DNA from: Colwellia sp. MB3u-41
Lineage (GTDB): Bacteria; Pseudomonadota; Gammaproteobacteria; Enterobacterales; Alteromonadaceae
Direction: 5' to 3'
Assembly: GCF_014076845.1 (NCBI RefSeq)
Contig: NZ_JACGUT010000084.1
Coordinates: forward strand, 62,001 to 126,000
DNA: 64,000 nt
Of the stretch, positions 27,548 through 36,507 are shown one piece after another; within the stretch, counting starts at the first letter, position 1, and every line of letters starts with the position of its first letter. The translations under genes were made by a program, and so were the position numbers. A model generated the notes under the pieces. It made no database searches. It saw only the letters and a program-made list of their open reading frames with translations, and was not told the origin of the DNA.

Positions 27548-29119
27548 ATGACTACAGTTAATAATGATATTTTAATTATTGGTGGCGGAACCGCTGGTTG
27601 GTTAAGTGCTGCTATTTTGGCTAAAAGCTTAAATTGCAAAGCAGAAAATGGCATAAAGGTTACTGTCGTTGAATCACCAAATATTCCTATTATTGGTGTT
27701 GGAGAGGGGACATGGCCTAATTTAAGAGCTACGTTACATAAAATAGGCGTGAGTGAAACTGACTTTATTCGTGAGTGTGATGCTACCTTCAAGCAAGGAG
27801 CTGAATTTATAAATTGGGCTAAAACGCCTAAACAGAATGAAAAATCAAGTTATTACCATCCACTTGGCACGGTAAGCCACTCTTCTTATGACTTTAATTT
27901 AGCTCCCTATTGGCTGTTAAAAAATAAAACAACTAGATTACCTTATGACCAAGCCGTAGCTTCTCAGGCAAGAATTTGTGACCAAGGTTTAGCGCCTAAG
28001 CAAATCGTTATGCCCGAATACAGTGCAGCTCAAGAGTACGCATATCATTTAAATGCTAATAAATTTTCTAACTTCTTAAAAAAACATTGTATTGATAATT
28101 TAGGGGTGAAATTTGTCAGTGCTAATGTGACGAACATCGTGTTGGATGAAAATGACTTCATCACACATGTTGAAACAGATCGTCATGAAGAAAAGCAAAT
28201 ATCCGCAGATTTTTTTATAGATTGCAGTGGGTCTAAAGGGCTTATTATTAAGCAAACTTATAATATTGAATGGCATGATATTAGCGATGTTCTTTTTAAT
28301 GATACCGCTTTTGCTGTTCAAGTTCCCTATGCCGATAAAAAGCAACCAATCAAAACACACACCTTATCGACAGCACAAGAGGCTGGATGGATTTGGGATA
28401 TTGGCCTACAAGAAAGGCGCGGCGTAGGTCATGTTTTTAGTAGTAAATATATTAGTGATGAAAAAGCTAAACAACAACTCATCGACTATATTGGCGACGA
28501 TTATACGGATGATCTGGTTATTCGAAAAATCCCAATAAAGCTCGGTTACCACCAGAAATTTTGGCATAAAAATAGTGTTGCCATTGGCATGTCTGCTGGT
28601 TTTGTTGAACCACTAGAAGCTTCCGCTATTTATTTGTTTGATGCGGCTGCTACCATGATTGCGGCGCAATTTCCTCGTGAAAAAAAGCAAATGCTTTATG
28701 CAGAGCAACAGTTTAATCAAAACTTTAAAATTCGCATGGAACGAACAGTAGAATTTATTAAATTACATTATTGCATTTCAGCGCGCAGAGATTCGCAATA
28801 TTGGATTGATAATTGTGAGCCGACCACAATACCAAATAAGTTAAAACAAAGACTCGAATTCTGGAAGAGTCAACCACCGACAAAGTTCGATTTTGACCAT
28901 GCTTGGGAACCCTTTAACTTAGACAGTTATTTGTATGTATTGTATGGCATGCATTATCAAACAGATTTATCAGGTAATACTTCGGCTTATCCTGATGTTA
29001 AAAAGGCTGAAAAATTATTTTCAAATGTTGATCGACAAAGTGAATTATTAAAAAATCAATTACCCAAACAGCGCGATCTCATTGAGAAAGTAAAAGAATT
29101 TGGATTTAACAAAGTATAA
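27548..29119 (+). CDS. Tryptophan-halogenase-like flavoprotein (first of pair)
   Basis: FAD-dependent protein of 523 residues in the flavin-dependent halogenase family. FAD-binding GGGTAGW at residues 12-18. The GVGEGTWP block corresponds to the GEATIP region of PrnA. FKQG supplies Lys82 at the position of the catalytic Lys of true halogenases. WIWDIG is a variant of the WxWxIP motif (Pro absent), and FVEPLEAS carries the conserved Glu. So the key residues are present but the WxWxIP motif is altered. It sits between a TonB receptor and a SapC gene in a NAG locus; such halogenase-like pairs in marine bacteria have no established substrate. Halogenation activity is unproven. Confidence 0.85.
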   Translation: MTTVNNDILIIGGGTAGWLSAAILAKSLNCKAENGIKVTVVESPNIPIIGVGEGTWPNLRATLHKIGVSETDFIRECDATFKQGAEFINWAKTPKQNEKSSYYHPLGTVSHSSYDFNLAPYWLLKNKTTRLPYDQAVASQARICDQGLAPKQIVMPEYSAAQEYAYHLNANKFSNFLKKHCIDNLGVKFVSANVTNIVLDENDFITHVETDRHEEKQISADFFIDCSGSKGLIIKQTYNIEWHDISDVLFNDTAFAVQVPYADKKQPIKTHTLSTAQEAGWIWDIGLQERRGVGHVFSSKYISDEKAKQQLIDYIGDDYTDDLVIRKIPIKLGYHQKFWHKNSVAIGMSAGFVEPLEASAIYLFDAAATMIAAQFPREKKQMLYAEQQFNQNFKIRMERTVEFIKLHYCISARRDSQYWIDNCEPTTIPNKLKQRLEFWKSQPPTKFDFDHAWEPFNLDSYLYVLYGMHYQTDLSGNTSAYPDVKKAEKLFSNVDRQSELLKNQLPKQRDLIEKVKEFGFNKV

Positions 29120-29131
29120 AGGTGCTATTGA

Positions 29132-30685
29132 ATGAATGATGGAATGATTAATCAAGTTGTTATTGTTGGTGGAGGTACTGCTGGCTGGCTAACAGCAGCT
29201 AAACTTGCGAAGCATCTTGGCTCGAATAAGTCAGATTCAGTGCAGGTTACTCTTATTGAATCACCTGATATTCCAACCGTGGGCGTCGGCGAAGGTACGT
29301 GGCCAACTATGCGAAAAACATTGGCTGATTTAGATATCGAAGAACATGACTTTATTAATTATTGTAATGCTTCTTTTAAGCAGGCAACAAAATTTGTTAA
29401 TTGGCGAACGCCTGCTAAAAATGGTCAAGACTCTGTTTATTATCATTTGTTTAGTTCTGTTGCTCATGCAGATGAATTTAATCTCAGTCCTTATTGGTCT
29501 TTGTCAGATCAGCAAATAGATTACGCTAATTTTGTTAGCCCACAGGCGCTTATTTGTGAAGGTGGTTTAGCACCAAAAACAATAGCTAATAGAGGATACG
29601 ATGGCTTATTAAATTATGCTTATCATTTAGATGCAGGAAAATTTGCTGATTTTTTAAAAAAGATAAGCTGCGAACGTTTCGGTGTTAAGCATCTAGCAGC
29701 AAACGTATTATCAGCAAATTTGAATGCTTTAGGTGAAATTTCCTCTATTGACACAAAAGAGTTAGGCCGTATTGACGGTGATTTTTTTGTAGATTGTACG
29801 GGTGGTCGCTGTTTGTTGTTAGGTGAAGCTTTAGGGGTCGGGTTTACGCCTATTAACGACGTTTTGTTTACCGATAATGCTTTAGCGATACAAGTGCCTT
29901 ATCAAAATGAAGAGGATGCTATAAGCAGTTCAACTATTTCAACAGCACATTCTGCGGGTTGGACATGGGACATAGGGTTGTCAAATCGACGTGGCACTGG
30001 CTATGTTTATTGTTCTGATTTTGTTAGTCATGATCAAGCAGAGCAAACATTACGTGATTATATTGGTCCACAAGCAGAACAACTGTCGGCGCGAAGGTTA
30101 AAAATTTCATCAGGGTATAGAAATAAATTTTGGGAAAAAAATTGTGTGGCAATAGGTATGTCTGCCGCTTTTGTCGAGCCCTTAGAGGCTTCAGCTATTT
30201 TTCTCATAGAGGCTTCAGTCAATATGCTGTGTGAATTATTTCCTCGTAATAAGCGACAATTACCCGCAGTTGAAAAAACATTCAACGACTCATTTCACTA
30301 CCGTTGGAAAAGGACGATAGACTTTATTAAGTTACATTATTTTTTATCTCAACGACAAGAAAGTTTTTGGTTAGAAAATAAGTCTCTAAACTCTGTACCA
30401 GAGAGTTTATTAGAGCAACTCGATAATTGGAAACATCGTCCGGTGAGTAAATATGATTTTCAAAATACCTTTGAACCTTTTATTCAAGACAGCTACCAAT
30501 ATGTTTTGCACGGCATGGGCTACGCACAAGCATTAGAATATAACGCTTCAACGTTTAATGAACATCGTATGCTTGAAAGCATTTTAAAGAAAAATGCTAA
30601 ATTAAAACAACACCTACAAAATAATCTGCCAACCAATAGAGACTTACTGAATAAGGTAAGGGCTTTTGGTTTTCAAAAAATATAA
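29132..30685 (+). CDS. Tryptophan-halogenase-like flavoprotein (second of pair)
   Basis: 517 residues, same family as its upstream neighbour and 12 bp after it. GGGTAGW at residues 13-19, GVGEGTWP, FKQATKF with Lys83 in the catalytic position, WTWDIG in place of WxWxIP, and FVEPLEAS. The two proteins share motif order over the full length but differ in most other positions, so this is a diverged tandem duplication. No separate flavin reductase gene is next to them. They may work as a pair on one substrate (inference). The stop is followed 32 bp later by the SapC-like gene. Confidence 0.85.
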   Translation: MNDGMINQVVIVGGGTAGWLTAAKLAKHLGSNKSDSVQVTLIESPDIPTVGVGEGTWPTMRKTLADLDIEEHDFINYCNASFKQATKFVNWRTPAKNGQDSVYYHLFSSVAHADEFNLSPYWSLSDQQIDYANFVSPQALICEGGLAPKTIANRGYDGLLNYAYHLDAGKFADFLKKISCERFGVKHLAANVLSANLNALGEISSIDTKELGRIDGDFFVDCTGGRCLLLGEALGVGFTPINDVLFTDNALAIQVPYQNEEDAISSSTISTAHSAGWTWDIGLSNRRGTGYVYCSDFVSHDQAEQTLRDYIGPQAEQLSARRLKISSGYRNKFWEKNCVAIGMSAAFVEPLEASAIFLIEASVNMLCELFPRNKRQLPAVEKTFNDSFHYRWKRTIDFIKLHYFLSQRQESFWLENKSLNSVPESLLEQLDNWKHRPVSKYDFQNTFEPFIQDSYQYVLHGMGYAQALEYNASTFNEHRMLESILKKNAKLKQHLQNNLPTNRDLLNKVRAFGFQKI

Positions 30686-30717
30686 AAATATAAAAATAAA
30701 TATTACTGGAGAAATAC

Positions 30718-31419
30718 ATGGCTAAGTTATCGCCACTCAATAAAAGTCAGCATCAAGCACTGAAAGTAAAAGTAGACCCTAGTTATGCACATAGTGCTAA
30801 TAGCCATGTTACACCGATTTCCGTTTTTGAATTACCGCAAGTCCAGGCGGAATATCCTATTGTTTTTATAAAAGATGCAGAAACAGGACGTTTCCATTTA
30901 GTTGCGTTACTTGGTTTAAGGCCGCAGGAAAATTTGTTTCATAAAAAAGAGGGCTGGAATGCTTTATATGTTCCTCAGCACCTAACTAACTTTCCTTTCG
31001 TATTATCGTCGTCTGTTGAACAACCTAATAATTTTGTTGTGGGTATTGATTTAGACAGTAAAAGGGTATCAGAGAGCGATGGTGAAGCATTGTTTACTGA
31101 TACAGGTGAGCAAACAAAGTATTTAGTGCAAGTCACAGAAAATCTTGCTCGAGCTAATTCACAACTGAATGCAACTCAACTTTTTATCAATACAATGGTA
31201 GATAAAAGTTTACTCTCTTCTCAATCATTAACGATTAAACCTAGTAACGGTAAAGAGTTTACGGTAACGGGGTTATATTCCATCGATGAAGAAGCCTTTA
31301 AAGATTTAAATGATGCAGACTACCAAGAATTAAAAGACAAAGGGTTTCTTGCTGCGATATATAGTTGTTTGTTTTCTACACAGCGTATAGCGAAGTTGAT
31401 TAGCCTTAGCGAAAACTAA
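30718..31419 (+). CDS. SapC family protein
   Basis: A 233-residue soluble protein of the SapC family, a name taken from a Campylobacter surface-layer-associated gene. The pattern VTPISVFELPQVQAEYPIVFIKD, LVALLGLRPQENLF, GWNALYVPQHLTNFPFVL and FTVTGLYSIDEEAFKDL is typical of it, quoted here as short motifs. Biochemical function unknown. It has a good ribosome site (CTGGAG) before its ATG and follows the two halogenase-like genes closely. SapC-like genes recur beside TonB receptors and halogenase-like genes in marine Gammaproteobacteria and Caulobacterales (family knowledge). Confidence 0.8.
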   Translation: MAKLSPLNKSQHQALKVKVDPSYAHSANSHVTPISVFELPQVQAEYPIVFIKDAETGRFHLVALLGLRPQENLFHKKEGWNALYVPQHLTNFPFVLSSSVEQPNNFVVGIDLDSKRVSESDGEALFTDTGEQTKYLVQVTENLARANSQLNATQLFINTMVDKSLLSSQSLTIKPSNGKEFTVTGLYSIDEEAFKDLNDADYQELKDKGFLAAIYSCLFSTQRIAKLISLSEN

Positions 31420-31505
31420 ACATCAACTAATTTATAATGGAACCTCAACCCCCGAAGCAGTTTTGGCATTCTATTGATTAACGTAAACTTGTGAGTAAGA
31501 AAAAC

Positions 31506-34163
31506 ATGAACAGACAACTCCTCGTCTTATTTTTGGTAACGAGCATAAATTTATTCGGCTGTGAAAATTCAACAATTCATTCCGCTACAACCAATGACAA
31601 GACCCAGCAAGATGTATTACTTAAGCGCTTAGTTAAAGCTTCTCAAACTGATATTGATAATATTGCTGCTACGCTCAATGTTAAGTATAAAGTAATAACA
31701 AATATACCTAGTGATAAGTGTGATAAAAACATCGCTGACGGTAATTGCTTTGAAGTTGAACTAAGCTTTACAGCCTCTCAAGCGATTAAAAGTAATGATT
31801 GGCATATTCACTTTAGTCAAATTGCGCCTATTCAATCCTTTGAGAGTGAAGAATTCAACGTTGTTCATATTAATGGCGATTTACATAAAATATCGTTGAA
31901 TGATAAATTTAAAGGTTTTACTGCGGGCGAAACCAAAACCTTATTATTTAGAGCTATGTTTTGGTCGTTGTCTGAAACCGATGCTTTACCTAACTATATT
32001 GTCAGTGTAAACAATTTACAACCTCGTGTAATAGCCAGTACCAAGCCATATACAAACAGTGAAACAGGATTAGAAGTACTGCCTTATGTTGTGCCGTTCA
32101 CTGATGTTGAAAAGCAGTTTAAACGCACCGCCCAAGATTCTACTCAGTGGCTCAATGCGGCAAGTTTATATCAAAGAAATACTCAATTAGGTGAGCAAAA
32201 GCTCGATGTGAGCAAGGTGATTATACCTACGCCGAAGTCGGTTATTTATAGTAAGAATAATGCTCAGCTTAGTCTTACTTCTGGTATTAATGTTGATTAT
32301 GGCAATGTCGAAAAAGATGATGTTATGGTAGCAATTACTCGCTTAGACACCTTAGGTATTGCTAATAATACTCAAGGCAAGCCTGTCACGTTAAGACTTG
32401 TTGAAGACAACAGCAAAATGATTGGCAGTTACCAATTAGACATCACCACAACAGATATTAAGATAACAGGTGTTGACGGCGCTGGTGTTTTTAATGGCTT
32501 GCAATCACTATCAAGCTTAATCACCTTAGGTTCAACGCAAGTACCTGTGTTAACGGTTAATGATGAACCTCATTATGAGTTTCGCGGTCTGTTAATTGAT
32601 GTTGCGCGTAACTTTCACGATAAGACGTTAATTTTAACGCTGCTTGATCAAATGGCGGCTTATAAACTTAATAAGCTACATTTACACTTAGGTGATGATG
32701 AAGGCTGGCGATTAGAGATCCCTTCATTACCGGAATTAACCGAAATTAGCAGTAGACGTTGTTTTGATTTAAACGACCAAAATTGTTTGTCACCACAACT
32801 CGGTGCTGGCGTTGATGCTAAAAGTGAAGTAAATGGCTATTATTCTGTGGCTGACTATCAAGAAATATTGCAAGCGGCAACGGCCCGTCATATTCAAGTG
32901 ATCCCCTCTTTAGATATGCCAGGGCATTCGCGTGCCGCGATTAAAGCGATGGCAGCGCGTACTAAAAAATACGCTATAGCCGAACAAGGTGGCAAAGCGC
33001 AACAGTTTATTCTCCATGAGGTTAATGACCCAACGGTCTACTCCTCGGTGCAATTTTATAATGATAATACCATTAACGTTTGTTTAGAGTCTTCCTACGA
33101 CTTTGTTACTGAAGTGATGACTCAAGTTAAAAAAATTCATGCTGATGGCGGTCAACCACTAACGCGTTACCATATTGGTGCAGATGAAACTGCTGGGGCT
33201 TGGATAGAGTCGCAAGCTTGTATAGATTTTGTTACCAATAATGATAAAGGCGTGAAGGAAATGAGTGAGCTTGGTGCTTATTTTATTGAGCGTGTTGCGA
33301 ATATATTATCTGATTTGGATATAGAAACTGCAGGTTGGAGTGATGGTATGGAGCATACTCGCAAAGAAAATATGCCTGCTATTGTTCAGTCCAATGCCTG
33401 GGATACTTTAGCTTGGGGAGGTCATAATAAAACCCATCAATTGGTCAATAGAGATTGGCAAGTTGTGTTGTCATCACCCGATGTATTGTATTTTGATTTT
33501 CCTTATGAAGCGGATCCTAAAGAACATGGTTACTATTGGGCTTCTCGACATACGAATACTGAAAAAGTTTTCCAATTTATACCCGACAATCTACCTATTC
33601 ATGCTGAGTTTTGGTTAGACCGTCAAGACAACCCTTATCAAGCCGATGATAGCCAAACACCGATGAAGTTAGGTAATCGTTTCTTGGGTATCCAAGGGCA
33701 ATTGTGGAGTGAAAACACTCGCACTGACCATACGGCGCAATATAAATTATTTCCACGACTTTTTGCTTTAGCCGAGCGTGCATGGCATTTAGCTGATTGG
33801 GCGGTTCCGTATAATTATCAAGGAGCTAAATACAGTCAAGCAACCAAAGTTTTTACGGCACAGAAAAAAGCACAACGTAATCAACAATGGCAATTATTTG
33901 CAAATACTATTGGTCAAAAAGCGTTAGTTAAATTAGAAAATGATAACATTTTTTATCGATTACCTACTGTGGGGGCGATTGTGAAAGAGGGGAAGCTTTA
34001 TACCAATATCGCCTTTCCGGGCATTGCTATTGAGTATAAAGAACAAGCGGGCAACTGGACGCTTTATGAAGTCCCCGTTGCTATTAAAGGAGACGTGAGC
34101 GTTAGGAGTATTAGTTTTGACAGGCAGCGTAAAGGTCGTTCTGTTACGGTTAAAAGCAACTAA
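31506..34163 (+). CDS. Beta-N-acetylhexosaminidase, GH20, lipoprotein
   Basis: Releases terminal GlcNAc from chito-oligosaccharides, probably in the periplasm or at the outer membrane. About 885 residues. Lipoprotein signal at the N-terminus (LLVLFLVTSINLFGC). A CHB_HEX-like beta-sandwich (about 30-200) is followed by a GH20b domain and the catalytic barrel starting at EFRGLLIDVARNFHDK. The catalytic pair is in HIGADETAGAW (Asp560-Glu561), and the C-terminus is a beta-rich domain. The frame extends to a GTG at 31491, but the ATG at 31506 leaves a better signal peptide. It fits the locus by supplying GlcNAc for NagP and NagK. Confidence 0.93.
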   Translation: MNRQLLVLFLVTSINLFGCENSTIHSATTNDKTQQDVLLKRLVKASQTDIDNIAATLNVKYKVITNIPSDKCDKNIADGNCFEVELSFTASQAIKSNDWHIHFSQIAPIQSFESEEFNVVHINGDLHKISLNDKFKGFTAGETKTLLFRAMFWSLSETDALPNYIVSVNNLQPRVIASTKPYTNSETGLEVLPYVVPFTDVEKQFKRTAQDSTQWLNAASLYQRNTQLGEQKLDVSKVIIPTPKSVIYSKNNAQLSLTSGINVDYGNVEKDDVMVAITRLDTLGIANNTQGKPVTLRLVEDNSKMIGSYQLDITTTDIKITGVDGAGVFNGLQSLSSLITLGSTQVPVLTVNDEPHYEFRGLLIDVARNFHDKTLILTLLDQMAAYKLNKLHLHLGDDEGWRLEIPSLPELTEISSRRCFDLNDQNCLSPQLGAGVDAKSEVNGYYSVADYQEILQAATARHIQVIPSLDMPGHSRAAIKAMAARTKKYAIAEQGGKAQQFILHEVNDPTVYSSVQFYNDNTINVCLESSYDFVTEVMTQVKKIHADGGQPLTRYHIGADETAGAWIESQACIDFVTNNDKGVKEMSELGAYFIERVANILSDLDIETAGWSDGMEHTRKENMPAIVQSNAWDTLAWGGHNKTHQLVNRDWQVVLSSPDVLYFDFPYEADPKEHGYYWASRHTNTEKVFQFIPDNLPIHAEFWLDRQDNPYQADDSQTPMKLGNRFLGIQGQLWSENTRTDHTAQYKLFPRLFALAERAWHLADWAVPYNYQGAKYSQATKVFTAQKKAQRNQQWQLFANTIGQKALVKLENDNIFYRLPTVGAIVKEGKLYTNIAFPGIAIEYKEQAGNWTLYEVPVAIKGDVSVRSISFDRQRKGRSVTVKSN

Positions 34164-34275
34164 TTCACAGTTGACCCTATGGGCTGTTTAGCTAATAATT
34201 TTAGTTTAACCAGCCTATTGTGTTTTTATTTGTTGAATATAAATAAAAATAATTGATTTTTACTTAAAAAGTAAA

Positions 34276-34289
34276 TGACAACGCTGTCA
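34276..34289. promoter_or_regulatory. Candidate NagR operator 4 (nagK-nagA-nagP)
   Basis: TGACAACGCTGTCA within AATGACAACGCTGTCATT (34274-34291), 94 bp before the nagK ATG. Identical core to operator 2. Confidence 0.78.
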
Positions 34290-34382
34290 TTAGTGGTTAA
34301 GATGAAATCAGAATATATTTTAGTCACTGATTGTTTATCAGTTTGAGTGACAAAATAATAAATATACAGACATGAGGTCAAC

Positions 34383-35276
34383 ATGCTGAGCAGCAGTGAC
34401 AATAAAGAAATATTTTTAGGCATTGATGGCGGTGGTAGTAAGTGTAAAGCTATCGTAATGTCGGGTGATAACAAAATATTAGGAACCGGTATTGCAGGTC
34501 CTGCTAACCCATTACATGGATATGAACAAGCAATTAACTCGATTGCTGAATCAGCTAAATTAGCACTTAAAGATGCTGAAATTGATGAAAGTGAATTGGG
34601 TCATATCGTTGCTGGTGTTGGCCTTGCTGGGGTTAATTTACCCGCTTTATTTAAACAAATGTCAAATTGGCAACATCCGTTTAAAAAAATGTACCTGACC
34701 ACTGATCTCCTCGTTGCCTGTCTTGGTGCCCACAACGGAAAAGACGGTGCGGTTATTATCACAGGTACGGGGTCGTGTGGTTTCTCTTATGTAGAGGGAC
34801 ATTCATATATTGTTGGCGCGCACGGTTTTCCTCATGGTGATAAAGGCAGTGGCGCGTGGTTTGGTTTGCAGGCAGCGAAACAATCTTTATTGTCACTCGA
34901 TGGACTTATTCCCCCGTCATCAATTAATGACAAGATATTAGCGTTATTAAAGGTAAAAGATGATGTTGAACTCGTTGAAGTTATTGCTGGAAAACCCGCC
35001 GCATTTTATGCTCGTATGGCGAATTTGGTTTTTGACTCAGCTGAAGAAGGTGACAAACTTGCCTTAGCAATTGTTAATGAAGGCGCCGAGTATATTAGTC
35101 ATGTTGCTAAGCAGCTATTAAAGCAACATCCTCCTGAAATATCATTAATTGGTGGTTTAACACCAAGAATAAAACCTTGGTTAGATATAGATCTTCAAGC
35201 GAAACTTATTGAACCGTTATATCCTCCTGAGGTGGGTTCTATCATTTTTGCTAAGCAACAGCTTGCTTTACAGTAA
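34383..35276 (+). CDS. nagK: N-acetylglucosamine kinase (BadF/BadG ATPase fold)
   Basis: Phosphorylates intracellular GlcNAc to GlcNAc-6-P with ATP. 297 residues of the ASKHA fold, BadF/BadG/BcrA type and not ROK. The phosphate-1 loop is FLGIDGGGSKCKAIV; ITGTGSCGFS is the second phosphate motif; HGDKGSGAWFG and SLIGGLTPR follow. It is first in a nagK-nagA-nagP unit with a perfect-core NagR-type operator 94 bp upstream. This non-homologous kinase type is the one described in Shewanella-type NAG pathways. Confidence 0.88.
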   Translation: MLSSSDNKEIFLGIDGGGSKCKAIVMSGDNKILGTGIAGPANPLHGYEQAINSIAESAKLALKDAEIDESELGHIVAGVGLAGVNLPALFKQMSNWQHPFKKMYLTTDLLVACLGAHNGKDGAVIITGTGSCGFSYVEGHSYIVGAHGFPHGDKGSGAWFGLQAAKQSLLSLDGLIPPSSINDKILALLKVKDDVELVEVIAGKPAAFYARMANLVFDSAEEGDKLALAIVNEGAEYISHVAKQLLKQHPPEISLIGGLTPRIKPWLDIDLQAKLIEPLYPPEVGSIIFAKQQLALQ

Positions 35277-35319
35277 GCCTATCTCATTTATTGAAATAAC
35301 TTAAGGAACAACCATTGCT

Positions 35320-36459
35320 ATGACTATATTTCGTCTCTACGTTAAAAAATTATTTGATGGTCAAAACTATATTGACGATCAAGTGTTAACGATCGCCGAT
35401 GGAAAAATCATAGCATTCGACAACAACACAGCAAGCGTAGATGAAGTACTAGAAGGTTTGGTTGTTCCTGGCTTTATTGATCTACAGGTCAACGGAGGTG
35501 GAGGCGCATTATTTAACGACTCACCTTCATTGAATAATATTAAAACGATTATGGCGGCTCATGCCAAATTTGGCACTACCGCTATGCTACCGACTCTTAT
35601 TACCGATAAAATATCTGTAATGGAGCAAGCTGCTGACGCAATAGCTAAAGCTATCGCAGAAAAAGTGCCTGGTATTATTGGTATTCATTTTGAAGGTCCT
35701 CATTTATCTGTGGCGAAAAAAGGTGCTCATATTGAAGAGCACATTCGCCCAATTTCATTGCAAGAGTGGCAAGTACTTGAACGCAAAGATATGGGGAGAA
35801 TATTAGTAACACTTGCACCAGAAACAGTAAGTACTGACGATATTACGCGTATGGTTTCTTTAGGTATTAAGGTGTGCTTAGGACATAGCAATGCTGATTT
35901 TAATACGGCGCAAAAAGCGTTAGTTGCCGGGGCTGATGGTTTTACGCATTTATATAATGCGATGTCGCCCATACAAGGTAGAGAGCCGGGTGTTACAGGA
36001 TGCGCATTGTTAAACGATCAAGCCAGTTGTGGCTTAATTGTTGATGGTCATCATGTTAACTACGACAGCTGTAAATTAGCCCTTAAAGCCAAGCCCGCAG
36101 GAACCATTTTTTTAGTCACAGATGCAATGCCACCAGTAGGAACCAATAGTATTGAGTTTGATTTAGTCGGTAAGACAGTCTTATTGAACAAGGGGAAATT
36201 AACCTCAACAACAGGCGAGTTAGCAGGTTCGGTGTTAGACATGGCACAAGCGGTAGAAAATACCCATTTAGGTTTGAAATTACCTCTAGATGAAGCGTTG
36301 AGAATGGCCTCGAGTTATCCGGCAAATTATATCAACCAACGTGATATTCGAGGAGGGTTAGTCATAGGAAGCCAAGCTGATTTTGTTGAGCTTGACGATA
36401 AATTTAAAGTGAAGTCTACCTGGATTGCAGGAAATAGAGTTTACAAAAAAGCATGTTAG
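35320..36459 (+). CDS. nagA: N-acetylglucosamine-6-phosphate deacetylase
   Basis: Hydrolyses GlcNAc-6-P to GlcN-6-P and acetate in the cytoplasm. 379 residues, close to the Escherichia coli enzyme (382). Motifs: GFIDLQVNGGGG, GIHFEGPHLS (metal-binding Glu), LGHSNADF and THLYNAMSP (metal-binding His residues), VDGHHV, and VTDAMPP (catalytic Asp). It lies 43 bp after nagK and 48 bp before nagP, in one operon. The next step, GlcN-6-P deaminase, is not encoded in the window. Confidence 0.96.
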   Translation: MTIFRLYVKKLFDGQNYIDDQVLTIADGKIIAFDNNTASVDEVLEGLVVPGFIDLQVNGGGGALFNDSPSLNNIKTIMAAHAKFGTTAMLPTLITDKISVMEQAADAIAKAIAEKVPGIIGIHFEGPHLSVAKKGAHIEEHIRPISLQEWQVLERKDMGRILVTLAPETVSTDDITRMVSLGIKVCLGHSNADFNTAQKALVAGADGFTHLYNAMSPIQGREPGVTGCALLNDQASCGLIVDGHHVNYDSCKLALKAKPAGTIFLVTDAMPPVGTNSIEFDLVGKTVLLNKGKLTSTTGELAGSVLDMAQAVENTHLGLKLPLDEALRMASSYPANYINQRDIRGGLVIGSQADFVELDDKFKVKSTWIAGNRVYKKAC

Positions 36460-36507
36460 TTATAACTATCGTAAAACAATAATAATAAGATAAATATTGA
36501 GGAATAT

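Noticed and set aside
27548-30685. Assembly duplication of one halogenase gene
   Set aside because: The two proteins differ at most positions outside motifs and in length (523 and 517), so they are true diverged paralogues.
34226-34474. An 82-residue minus-strand frame across the nagK start
   Set aside because: It overlaps the nagK start and the NagR-type operator, has no family pattern, and is explained by the opposite strand of real features.
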